Part shown: piece by piece, positions 26,745 through 35,652 of the stretch
How positions within the stretch are numbered: position 1 is the first letter of the stretch
Layout: each line of letters opens with the position of its first letter
Origin: Myxococcota bacterium
Lineage (GTDB): Bacteria > Myxococcota_A > UBA796 > JAFGLY01
DNA: 64,000 nt
Direction of reading: 5' to 3'
Assembly (NCBI GenBank): GCA_024276675.1
Contig: JAJRWT010000032.1
Span: 1-64,000 of the forward strand
The notes under the pieces: generated by a model
What the model saw: the letters and a program-made list of their open reading frames with translations, nothing else
Told to the model about the DNA's origin: nothing
Databases searched by the model: none
Program-made: the position numbers and the translations under genes

Positions 26745-26960
26745 TCAGTGGCGGGCGGTACCGGCGATATCATCGCCAATCACACCGTTGGTCAGGGCTT
26801 CCTGCACGTCGGTTGCCAGAGCCTGGACGCCCTCCTTGAAGGGATCGATGAAAACATAGGCAGCCGCAACGATGGCGATGACGATTACACTGATGAGAAG
26901 CATGTACTCGACCGTACTCTGACCGGATTCCTCGTTGATGAAACGGGTGATGGAATTCAT
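26745..26960 (-). CDS. flp: Flp-type (type IVb) pilin
   Basis: The prepilin has 71 residues and is the major-subunit type exported by the Tad system. The processing site ESGQSTVEY matches the Gly-(x4)-Glu-Tyr signature cleaved by the TadV/CpaA peptidase. A hydrophobic helix follows (MLLISVIVIAIVAAAYVFI). The start is the ATG at 26960, eight bases downstream of an AAAGGAG ribosome site. No tad genes lie nearby, so the secretion apparatus must be elsewhere. Confidence 0.9.
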   Translation of the reverse strand: MNSITRFINEESGQSTVEYMLLISVIVIAIVAAAYVFIDPFKEGVQALATDVQEALTNGVIGDDIAGTARH

Positions 26961-27361
26961 GTGTTCGACTCCTTTGGCGTTGGGATTCGCCAGAGCTATC
27001 CGCAATTGTCATGCCAGCCTGGACAAGGAGCTTTCGTCAAAACTTGTCGGGACAGATTCAAAATGCTCTACCTGGTTCCGTCCAGAGCGGAAATCACCCA
27101 CAAAGCGGCAAACGTCCGTTGTCAGCTCTTTCAAAGCACGCTTTCCGGTGTCACACTGCTCCACTTTCCTGCCTCCCTCCAGAAAACGCTTCTACTCCGC
27201 CACGGTGCAGGCGAGGGCCCGTTGTCCCAGTTATGTCTCATGGCATAGCGCCTCCGGGACTAAAGTGTCGCGGCAGCCTTCCGATGCCAGGAGACCTCGT
27301 GCAGGAGCGCCAAAGGCACCAGGACCGCCAACTGGGCACCTTCAAAGATGGAGACGAACTC
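26961..27361. other. Divergent intergenic region between flp and OmpA-family gene
   Basis: This is about 400 bp. The rightward frame is open through most of it, but the translation is Arg/Pro/Cys-rich and unlike a protein start. Apart from the pilin ribosome site at its left edge, I see no clear promoter or RNA structure. Confidence 0.35.
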
Positions 27362-28489
27362 ATGCCAGAATGCGATTGCCCAAGGTACCTGGGCACTCCC
27401 GGATCAACTTCAATTGATTCTCATGGGACCACGGACAACTTTCCTTCATTTCGGGACCTGTCCTTGTTTGCCGTCGTCCTCTTCCCGCTCAACCTTGCCC
27501 TGGCACACGATGCCTGGGCACAGAATGCAGTAGACTTGGAGATCATACCCACGGGGCAAGGAGACAGCGCCCATCCCAGATTGGTCATCTTGCCCGCCGT
27601 CGACGCGACGGAGCTTCGCCTGCGTGTCGAATGCGACGGAACCCTGGTGGAAAATGCGGGACCAGCAAGTGCCGGGGAACGAATCGAGATGGAGATACCT
27701 GTCCCGACAGGTACCTGGCAATGCAAAGGATCCCTCGCTGGCCAATTCGTCGATGGCTCGACCGGAGAAATGCCTCTCTCGTTCCAGGTTCAACAATTTG
27801 CTCCGTTGACCATAACAGTCCCACGCGAGACCCTGGACCTTGCTGGGCGACACCTGGAAGTCACTACGGATAGACCATGCTCGCAGATTGAAGTGAGTGT
27901 TTTCGTAGCTGCTGGAGAACAACTGGGGGCTGGTCTATCGTCCAACATGGAACAGAATCCCGATATACCAGTGCTCGTGGAATGGAAGGCCAACGAAGGA
28001 GAGGTATTCAGAATCCACGTCAAGGTCGTGGAGAGCAATGGGTTGTGGAGAGCCCTGGATTTGTTTCCCTGGTGTTACAAGGTGCCACACGAGGATGTCA
28101 TCTTCGAAACGGGACAGGCCGAGATCCTCATGGCGGAGGAGCGAAAGCTTGTCTCGGCGCTACGAGATGCCGAGTCGGAGCTTGCACGCTATCCCCACCT
28201 GGACATCCCCATGAACCTCTACGTGGCCGGGTACACCGATACCGTCGGGGACCCCGCGACCAATCTCGCCCTCTCGTTGAAACGAGCCGAGGCCATCGCC
28301 AGGTGGTTCAAGGACAGGGGCTTTGGCAGACCCATATACTTCCAGGGATTTGGAGAAAGCGCCCTCGCTGTGCAGACCGCCGACCAAGTGGACGAGCCAC
28401 GAAACCGGCGCGCACTCTACATTCTAGCAGCAGAGGAACCTCCCAGGACGGAAGAGATTCCCGACTCGCGTTGGAGAAGGCTACAATGA
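27362..28489 (+). CDS. OmpA-family peptidoglycan-associated protein
   Basis: The protein has 375 residues from an ATG preceded by GGAG. The hydrophobic signal core (LFAVVLFPLNLALA) starts about 38 residues in and ends at HDAWAQ, so the true start may be later. The middle part is beta-rich. The last ~130 residues are the OmpA C-terminal domain: DVIFETGQAEI, GYTDTVGDPATNLALSLKRAEAIARWF, and EPRNRRALYIL. This contains the conserved Asp and Arg that hold meso-diaminopimelate of peptidoglycan. It lies in the periplasm and tethers the envelope to the wall. It ends back-to-back with the convergent coiled-coil gene. Confidence 0.8.
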   Translation: MPECDCPRYLGTPGSTSIDSHGTTDNFPSFRDLSLFAVVLFPLNLALAHDAWAQNAVDLEIIPTGQGDSAHPRLVILPAVDATELRLRVECDGTLVENAGPASAGERIEMEIPVPTGTWQCKGSLAGQFVDGSTGEMPLSFQVQQFAPLTITVPRETLDLAGRHLEVTTDRPCSQIEVSVFVAAGEQLGAGLSSNMEQNPDIPVLVEWKANEGEVFRIHVKVVESNGLWRALDLFPWCYKVPHEDVIFETGQAEILMAEERKLVSALRDAESELARYPHLDIPMNLYVAGYTDTVGDPATNLALSLKRAEAIARWFKDRGFGRPIYFQGFGESALAVQTADQVDEPRNRRALYILAAEEPPRTEEIPDSRWRRLQ

Positions 28490-29239
28490 TTACTCCGTGG
28501 TGATCTCGTAGTTGACGAGCCTACCGTCGACGAATACCTGCCGATCATCAGCCGGGCCTTTCAACCTGTACTTTTGACCGGCAAACATGTCGACGTCGAC
28601 CCTGTATTTCAGATTGCCATCGGTGATTATACCCTTGTTGGATACATATCCCTTCAACGATCCCCGCCTCCATTGCTGGTAGTGGGCAGAACAGAAACCT
28701 TTGGAGCGATAGGGGCTGGTGCAGCCGGGGATCCTGCACTGCTTGATCTTCTTTCGTGACTTTGGCTTTTCGGGCTTTTTGACAACCGGGGCGCTGGGAG
28801 TGGCATCCCCAGTTGCGTCCAGTAATTCCATCTGCCTCTTTTCGGCAACATCTGGGCCGAGAGACCTGGAAGGTACATGGGAGGGGAGTGACGACGCATG
28901 GGGACCAGAGGTCTGAAGTTGCTGCAAACGTTTTTCGAGAAGGCCCATCTCCTGGCGAAGCTGCTTTCTGACGGCATCGGATGCCTTCAAGGATGACTGG
29001 GCTTTTCCCAGTGCCGAGCGTAGTTCGTGTGTTTGACCTTCCAGATCCGAAACGTGTTTTTCCAGTGTCTTCAGTTTGGATTCAGCGGCTGAAAGAGATC
29101 TCTTGAGCATGTCCAAATCTGTGGTTGATACCAGATCGTGTTCGCGAATAGCTTGGTAGACGATTTCTTTTACTGGTTCCTGGACGACACGACCCGCTGG
29201 ACGAGAGACAAGGGAAGCGACAAAATCGATCAGTGGCAT
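28490..29239 (-). CDS. Coiled-coil protein with compact C-x4-C-x9-C-x2-H zinc motif
   Basis: The protein has 249 residues. Residues of about 40-110 form a strong heptad coiled coil. A Ser/Pro linker and a Lys-rich patch (KKPEKPKSRKKIKQ) follow. A small zinc-binding knuckle comes next (Cys168, Cys173, Cys183, His186 in CRIPGCTSPYRSKGFCSAHY), then QQWRRG and a beta-rich tail of about 55 residues. Knuckles of this CxxxxC...CxxH-Y-xxWRRG style occur in phage and bacterial nucleic-acid-associated proteins. The Lys patch fits nucleic-acid binding, but this is inference. It stands alone between a convergent gene and a repeat. Confidence 0.55.
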   Translation of the reverse strand: MPLIDFVASLVSRPAGRVVQEPVKEIVYQAIREHDLVSTTDLDMLKRSLSAAESKLKTLEKHVSDLEGQTHELRSALGKAQSSLKASDAVRKQLRQEMGLLEKRLQQLQTSGPHASSLPSHVPSRSLGPDVAEKRQMELLDATGDATPSAPVVKKPEKPKSRKKIKQCRIPGCTSPYRSKGFCSAHYQQWRRGSLKGYVSNKGIITDGNLKYRVDVDMFAGQKYRLKGPADDRQVFVDGRLVNYEITTE

Positions 29240-29329
29240 ATGTTCTCCGTTGTGTGGGAACGCGAAAACTGGTCTTTGTTATCGGGGGCCGACTCCCCGA
29301 AGGGTGAACCAGCTAGCTTGTTGTTCCTT

Positions 29330-29494
29330 AGTTCCCGTCCGGAAAGTGCGGACCGAGCAGGAGCGAGTCGCTTTCGAGCCAAGTGCGTTCGGGCAACCCA
29401 CCGGAATAGCATCGCTATTTCAAGTGGTTGCCCGGGCGTGCTTGGCGAAGGAATGGGCCGCTCATGCGATGGGAGCAGTTTCCGGATGGGAACT
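29330..29494 (+). repeat. Repeat family A, complete copy 2
   Basis: This copy is exactly 165 bp. The left terminal repeat is AGTTCCCGTCCGGAAA (29330-29345) and the right is TTTCCGGATGGGAACT (29479-29494), inverted with one mismatch. CCTTAG flanks both sides (29326-29331 and 29495-29500) and may be a target duplication. The copy lies in the 322-bp gap upstream of the coiled-coil gene and holds no other feature. Confidence 0.9.
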
Positions 29495-29561
29495 CCTTAG
29501 CGATAACCTTCTGTAAGTATAGTTGGGGTTTCACCTGATGAGGAGGGACGGGGGGAGCGTG

Positions 29562-30011
29562 TCACCAGAGCAGTGACCTCAGCGCGACGATGGTGATTGT
29601 CGGTGCAAGAGCTGTAACAAACCACGCGAATCCAGGCATTGCTCGTAGATCTGCAAGGTCGAGCCGATGGTACAGAAACTCTGCATTGATTTCTTGCAGT
29701 AGCCGTTCTGGAATGCCATGGGCTGAGTCGCGGTGGTCTCTGAGGATGGCCATGGCCGTATCGTTGTGGGTTCCGAACACGGCAAGACCCAGTATACTAG
29801 AGAGAAAGGCCAGAACCAGGTCAAACCAGCCGGCACTGCCCATTGGCAGGGCCAGCGCCGATGCACCAACAAGAAGAAGACCTGCACCAAGGATCAACAC
29901 GCCAAACCAACGTATTCTGGCGTGAAGCAACGCTCTCCGGATAGCAGCCGAATCCAGCGGGGGAGGTCGTTCATGGGGGATTGGAGTTCTCTCCACGACT
30001 GGCTCCGGCAT
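29562..30011 (-). CDS. Small integral membrane protein, unknown function
   Basis: The protein has 149 residues. A Pro/Glu-rich N-terminus of about 35 residues is followed by two adjacent hydrophobic segments (VLILGAGLLLVGASALAL and DLVLAFLSSILGLAVFG). An amphipathic region and a final membrane segment (FAWFVTALAPTITIVAL) come next. The start is the ATG at 30011. The open frame further upstream contains unrelated sequence. It lies downstream of the barrel protein on the same strand, with a 135-bp gap. I recognise no family. Confidence 0.5.
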   Translation of the reverse strand: MPEPVVERTPIPHERPPPLDSAAIRRALLHARIRWFGVLILGAGLLLVGASALALPMGSAGWFDLVLAFLSSILGLAVFGTHNDTAMAILRDHRDSAHGIPERLLQEINAEFLYHRLDLADLRAMPGFAWFVTALAPTITIVALRSLLW

Positions 30012-30146
30012 GTTGGTGGGACAGGTTGGAAGTGCAAATGTAAACCCGTAATGCGGGCGTGCCAAGCAATATACATGATATTTGACATGCAAAGATCCAG
30101 TTGGAACCTGTAGCTTCCACACTGAATGGGCCGGCGGAACTTCCAA

Positions 30147-31448
30147 TCATTGGCCAGGCCCCCTCTCACCGGAATACGAGTCCTGGGACGAGTCTTCCGC
30201 GGGGCAGTCTTCTCCAGCTTCTCCCGACCGCTCATGCAGTGCCCAGGAGTCCTTGCAGTCTTGCGTGCGTGGTTCTTCCCGGACAGGTTCGTCTTGAAGT
30301 GGAATTACGCCGCTGTCACAGGCTTCTGCTGGCGGTGGGTCGTAACATCCACCGTCTGGGGCCGGGGTAGCCGGGACGGTCGATTGTCCTGGACATCCGC
30401 CATGATCAGGGCTTGCGCCTGTGGCGTCTGCCGGAGGTGGCTCGTCATGGAGCGGGGCATGGAGAGAAGTTCCAGTCTCGACGTGTGGCAATGGTTCGAC
30501 TGCAGGAAGTGCGTCATCGACGGGTTGGTCCTGGGGCCGAAGGAATGGTGGAGTTCCAGCCCCCGTGTTCATTTCCAACACGTCGCGCATGGAATCCATC
30601 AACACCTTGAGTTGCGGATCCGGACTGGACGGAAGCAGACGGTAGTGGATGGAAGCATGCAGGGAATAGGAACTGGCCTTCCGGGTATCGAATGTATCAT
30701 CGCCGCTGTCCCTTTCCGCGGCAAGTTCCAGGCCGAAGGGAACCCTGAACCTGGCAAGGGAAAACCCGGCGATACCGGACAGGTTCATGTTGACCTGGTG
30801 GGTACCGAAGAGGTCGAAATGCCCCGTGGCGCGTCCCTGGGCGTACAGTGTATCGTTGATGGAGAATCCTGCTATCCAGCCCGCCTCGGCGGTAATCTTG
30901 CCTGTGTTGATGGTTTTACCTGTCACAGACTTCCATTGGTCCCACCATGTCAGGTTGAGACCGAATCCAAGGCTGGGTCCGAAAAGCAGGAACGAAGGAT
31001 CTACTCCCGAGAAACCCGCTGCGTTGAGCGCGATGTGCGACGACCAGTCCCACTCCAGTTTTCGCATGGTCGTGTGGTCCGTGCCAAAACTCCAGAAACG
31101 ATAGGGCACAATGATTGATCCGGAGGATGTGGATTCGTCGGATTCCGCACCTGCCAGAAGCATGGAATCGGGCAGCGAACCCATCACAGGGCCACGAAAA
31201 TGGCTCCGGAGCCACCATTCCTTGACTCGATGCCCTTCATCGAGGGCTGGATCACCCAAGGTCATCCACCACACGAGTTCGTCGGAATAGAGTGATAGCC
31301 CGAAGCCTGACTCGGTGGATGCTCTTTCGTCGACACCATGGATGGCCTGGATTTTCAGCAGGTAGTAGCCCACGGCGCCGGCGTCACCCTTGGAGAGGAT
31401 GATGGAAAGTCCGAATGCAGTGACTATTCTGGCCAGTTGTCGGATAAT
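30147..31448 (-). CDS. Predicted outer-membrane barrel protein with apparent ATT start
   Basis: The protein has 433 residues if started at ATT (31446-31448). That start gives a natural signal peptide (IRQLARIVTAFGLSIILS, cleavage near DAGA). No ATG, GTG or TTG precedes the signal peptide before an upstream TGA. The first conventional start, GTG at 31373, removes the whole signal. Residues of about 30-300 show strand-like Gly/aromatic alternation (SLGFGLNLTWWDQW, GIAGFSLARFRVPFGLEL, YSLHASIHYRLL). The last ~120 residues are Pro/Asp/Glu/Cys-rich and probably extracellular or disordered. It starts 14 bp after the radical SAM gene, on the same strand. The function is unknown. Confidence 0.55.
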   Translation of the reverse strand: MIRQLARIVTAFGLSIILSKGDAGAVGYYLLKIQAIHGVDERASTESGFGLSLYSDELVWWMTLGDPALDEGHRVKEWWLRSHFRGPVMGSLPDSMLLAGAESDESTSSGSIIVPYRFWSFGTDHTTMRKLEWDWSSHIALNAAGFSGVDPSFLLFGPSLGFGLNLTWWDQWKSVTGKTINTGKITAEAGWIAGFSINDTLYAQGRATGHFDLFGTHQVNMNLSGIAGFSLARFRVPFGLELAAERDSGDDTFDTRKASSYSLHASIHYRLLPSSPDPQLKVLMDSMRDVLEMNTGAGTPPFLRPQDQPVDDALPAVEPLPHVETGTSLHAPLHDEPPPADATGASPDHGGCPGQSTVPATPAPDGGCYDPPPAEACDSGVIPLQDEPVREEPRTQDCKDSWALHERSGEAGEDCPAEDSSQDSYSGERGPGQ

Positions 31449-31462
31449 GACTGCGGTTCTCG

Positions 31463-33040
31463 CTACTTCATCTGGTTTGCGATGCGTTTCAACTCACGGA
31501 GGCTCGTGACTTCAAGCAACTTGCCACGAAACGCAAGGGTCGAGAGTTTTTGTATCTGCCGGAGATTCTCACCAAGTTCGTAGAGCTTCCCCCAGATCCT
31601 GTCGTACTTGCGTTGATTGAAGAGGCGTACGAATCGGTCCGATGCCAGGAACTGCGGGATCTCCTTGGGGAGATTGTTGAAAATGGTAAGCCAGAACAAG
31701 AAGTTCAGATATGACCCGTTGGGAGTGTGGAATCCCTTGCGATAGACTTGGTTGAATTCGTCGGTGACGAACCCGTCTTCGATGGCCTTGTGAAAAAACT
31801 CGGTACCCGGATAGGGAACCAGGGATGACGGGAGAAGATTATATGGAGGGGGAAGGGTCCAGAGAAGCCTCAGGCCGCGCATGACGTCTTCAGTAGACTC
31901 CCAGGGATTGTCCAGGATTACGTGGTAGTCGGGGATCTGCGTCTTGTCCGCGTACTTGGTAATGATATTCACGGCCTTGAGAAGCTGTTCGTTGGTCATT
32001 CCCCTTTTATACATGCGCATGGTGTCTGGGGAGCCTGTCTGGATGCCCAGTTCGGTGAAAACGAGCCCAGCGTCCACCATTGCAGAGTACTTGTCCTCGT
32101 TGATGGTCGTGGGTGAGCATTGTGCCCTCAGGGGCAGGCCGATTTCACGCTGCCAGAAACGCGAGAACTTCTGTATTTCTTCGGTGGAGGTCGAGAAGAA
32201 TACGTCGTCCTAGAAATGAACGATTCCAATTTCAGGATAGCGCCTTGTGACGGATTTGATCTCCCCAATCATGTGTTCCACCGAGCGCCGTCGCAGATAG
32301 CGCTGCCCCTTGTACAGATCATGAACGAAGGCCACGCCGCAATAAGCGCATTTGTGAGGGCAACCGCGAGTGATCATGGTCTTGTAGGCCAATCTCATAT
32401 CGCGGTTTCGGTCGATGTATTTGGGTCCCACCTGGACGTAGCGCTTCCAGTCCAGGGGGATGAGATGTTCTTTCTTGCCGTCGTAGGTCCAATTGTCTAT
32501 GAAATCAAAATCCTGATAGGGCAGGGTGTCCAGATCCTGGATCAATGGACGCACTGGATTTCCGATCACCTTACCATCGGTACGCCGGAACCAGAAGTTT
32601 CTTATATCGTAGAAGTCCCTGGCATCTTCAAGCCTCTGGACAAGCTCCAGAAACGCCAGTTCACCCTCGCCCACGCAGACCATGTCAACGAATTCCAGAC
32701 TCTGATGGGGCATCGTGGTGGGATGGAAGCCACCCCAGACCAGCGGTTTCTCGGACATTTCCTTCTGGATGGCACGTGTCACCTGCACCGCAACGTCAAA
32801 AAATGACGACAGGAATGATACTGCTACGAGATCGCAGTCTCGAACCAGGTCCAGCAAATCCCACACCATGGACTGGGGGATCTGGGTGATGTGCCCACGA
32901 TCGAAACGATGCCCATAGGTATCGGCAGGGAGGAGTATCAACCTGGTCGTGTGCCCTTCCAGCCTGACGAAGGCGGAAAGGGCACGTATTGCGGGAGAGT
33001 AGTGGTCCATCGGGGTGGGATTGATGAAGGCTATCTTCAT
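31463..33040 (-). pseudogene. B12-binding radical SAM protein gene with one in-frame TAG
   Basis: The first 276 codons encode a cobalamin-binding domain (KIAFINPTPMDHYSP, LVWGGFHPTTMP, VCVGEGELAFLELV) and the start of a radical SAM core (TRGCPHKCAYCGV). TAG at 32210-32212 falls in HF-stop-DDVFF, where relatives normally carry a residue before the conserved DD. The same frame then continues for 249 codons with good radical SAM sequence (FTELGIQTGSPDTMRMYKRG, the SAM-ribose region). A single substitution, for example from a Tyr codon, would explain it. If translated whole it is a 525-residue enzyme of the hopanoid/lipid or tetrapyrrole-modifying type; the substrate is unknown. Without read-through it is inactive. 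Confidence 0.75.
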
Positions 33041-33212
33041 GGGGTCTCCCAGGCTTCAGAGCATTGTGGCTGTCCTTCTGCGGCAGCACCTTTTGAGAGA
33101 ATAGCGTCGGGCGTCGTAACCTGCCAAGGTGAAGTGGACGCAGCCTGCAGATGGAAACCCGCTCTGGCTGTTGTAGGTTCCCAACGGCTGCCCAGCCTCC
33201 TGGGAACTTCCT

Positions 33213-33377
33213 AGTTTCCATCCGGAAAAGGCGGACCGAGCCGGGGCGGATCGCTTTCGAGCCAGGTGCGTCCGTGCAACCCGCCGGAATAGCAGCGCTA
33301 TTTCAAGTGGTTGCGCGGATGTGCCTGGCGAAGGAATGGGCCGCTCCGGCGATGGGAGCCATTTCCGGATGGGAACT
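33213..33377 (+). repeat. Repeat family A, complete copy 3 (first of tandem pair)
   Basis: This 165-bp copy has left terminal repeat AGTTTCCATCCGGAAA (33213-33228) and right TTTCCGGATGGGAACT (33362-33377). The bases just before it (tgggaacttcctag) match a right end, so a third copy may have been lost there. It lies in the 508-bp gap between the radical SAM gene and murJ. Confidence 0.9.
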
Positions 33378-33381
33378 TCCT

Positions 33382-33546
33382 AGTTTCCATCCGGAAAAGG
33401 CGGACCGAGCCGGGGCGGATCGCTTTCGAGCCAGGTGCGTCCGCGCAACCCGCCGGAATAGCAGCGCTATTTCAAGTGGTTGCGCGGATGTGCCTGGCGA
33501 AGGAATGGGCCGCTCCGGCGATGGGAGCCATTTCCGGATGGGAACT
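33382..33546 (+). repeat. Repeat family A, complete copy 4 (second of tandem pair)
   Basis: This is nearly identical to copy 3, with a head-to-tail period of 169 bp. The copies share the junction TTCCTAG. The right end touches the murJ stop codon (TAG within TATAGG on the minus strand). The near-identity indicates a recent duplication. Confidence 0.9.
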
Positions 33547-33548
33547 TC

Positions 33549-35444
33549 CTATACAGGGATCCGGGGCCCTTCCGCCATGCCCTCCTGCACCCGGTCGGCG
33601 CTGGCAAGAAGATTGTATCCTCCCAAGACTATTCCATGCAGCACTGGCGGCCCCTTGCCCAGAAGCATCACCGCCGTGACTTTCATTCGCTCTCCACCGG
33701 GAGTGGCGATGTCCGGGTCATTCTCGAGGAAAAGCTGCCCATCCCTGGCCCGCACGGTGAAGCGCCCCTTGTCGCTTTCCACAAACGCGATCTTGTCTGA
33801 AAGTTCCAGTGAAACCACGGCGGCGGTCTTCAGGAGTGACAACGCAGCACGTGTCTGTGCATCCACCGATGGCGGCAAACCCCTGGGACGCCAGGGCAGC
33901 ATTCGTGAGATCACCTTCCCGGGAGCATCCAGACCCAGCAGGTGGCTGCTGGCGAAGTACAGGACTCCTGCCGCCATCACCACGGGGGCGACCATGAAGC
34001 CCTCAGCCCAGGGTCGCATGAAGATGGTCGAAGCGGCCATCAGCGCGCTGGCGACAAGCATGCGCAGGTGATCTGTGTAGATGCGCCCCGGCAATGGTCC
34101 GATACGGCTCTTGAAACCGCGCCAGAGCAGCGCCGACTCCACCATGACCAGTATCGCATGAGACAACGGCAGGCCGACGACGCCGAGATTCAGTGAATAG
34201 ACGAGTACAACGGCCACCGGCACTTTGGCGGCCATGGTCAATATGGCGATCCCCATGGGATAATAAGGATGGCCGATTGCGTAGTAGGATGGAAGCGCAA
34301 CCCTGTGGAAACAGATACCCCAGGTGGCTATTGCGTACATCTTGAGGATGGCCGCAGTTGCCTGGCTGTCTGCCGGAGTGAAGGCACCACGTTCGTACAT
34401 CAACGCCACCAATGGTTCCGCCAGGATGTAGAGCCCGATGGCAGAGGGAAGTACCAGGAAGCTGTTGAGTGTAAATGCTTCGGCAAGGGCTCCTGGAAGA
34501 TCTCTCCTTCGTCCGCTCGCGGCAAGGGTCGACAGTCCCGCCAACGCGGCTGTCCCCACCGATGCAGCCACGATGGCGTTGGGTAGCTGCACCAGGCGAA
34601 ATGCGTAGAGCAGATGGCTTACGGGACCATCTCCGAACCTGCTGGCTATCTGGCTTTCTACCAAAAGGGCGAACTGAACGGTCATTATCCCGATGAAGGC
34701 CGGAATGAAGAACTTCAACAGCCTGGTGAGAGCAGGATGCCCTTTCAGGTTGGGACGGATGTGATAGCCGTCACGGTACAGAGCCGGGATTTGTACGGCG
34801 AACTGGCCGAAACCACCTACCAGCGATGCGATCCCCACGGCGACGATGGCTGGCTGCCCGGACCAGTCTTCGAAAGGGGCGGCCAATAGGCAGCCCAGAA
34901 TGACCGCCACGTTGAACGTGGCTGGAGCAATGGCTGGCAGAAAGAACTTCCCCCGGACATTGAGCATACCCATGAAAAGGCTGGCCAGGCTTACCGAAGC
35001 CAGGAAAGGTGAGAGGATCCTGGTGAGCTTCGCCGATAGTGCGAACTTGTCCGGAGAGGCGGCGAAGCCTGCTGCGATGAGGTAGACCCATCCATCGGCA
35101 AACACGAAGGTCAGTACAGTCACCAGGCCCAGCACCAACATGAGAATGCCCAGGAAGGCGTTGGCCAATCTGAATGCCGCTTTCAAGCCTTTATTCTGGA
35201 GGGTTTCAGCAAAAATGGGAACGTAGGCATTGGAGAGCTAACCTTCGGCCAGCAGCTCCCTGAAAAACTGCGCTGCCCTGAAAGCTGCGTTGTAGGCATC
35301 GGTGGCCATTCCGGCACCGAATACGCCGGCGAACACGATCTCGCGAGCGAGTCCGGATACGCGAACGAAGATGCCAGCAGCAGCGATGGTCATGGCATTT
35401 CTGCCGACTCTGGTGCTCTTGGGACGAGGATCCTGGTGGGGCAT
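33549..35444 (-). pseudogene. murJ: Lipid II flippase MurJ-like gene with one in-frame TAG
   Basis: MurJ flips lipid II for peptidoglycan synthesis and is usually essential. The first 68 codons (AAGIFVRVSGLAREIVFAG, GMATDAYNAAFRAAQFFRELLAEG) match the MurJ N-terminus. TAG at 35238-35240 then occurs where relatives have EGALSAAFVP. The frame continues unbroken (LSNAYVPIFAETLQNKG) for over 560 codons. These contain the remaining 12 or so helices and an extra C-terminal soluble domain of about 110 residues (TRAALSLLKTAAVVSLELSDK onward). Nonsense mutation, sequence error or read-through are all possible. If murJ is the only lipid II flippase, loss should be lethal. The stop codon at 33549 lies at the edge of repeat copy 4. 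Confidence 0.8.
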
Positions 35445-35652
35445 GGAAGGAGAACCTTTGGTGCGCGGGGTGTCGGACGAGGCAGGACCGTTCCCTGGAA
35501 ACTCGGAAGCTATTTGCAAAGAAGTGCAACTGCACAGCCGGCTGTACCCTGAGAGCGACGGCGGCCATGTTCTTGCGGGCCTGGCCAGTTATTGGAAAGA
35601 CGTCCCCATGTCATATACAGGACTGGAGGCAGGTGAGCATCCAGGAGTCTCC

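Noticed and set aside
33211..33550. Possible CRISPR array
   Set aside because: There are only two 165-bp copies in direct tandem, with no spacers and no cas genes.
33151..34071. 306-codon open frame on the plus strand
   Set aside because: It runs through two tandem copies of repeat A and antisense murJ. The 'conserved' peptides are just the repeat read in two frames.
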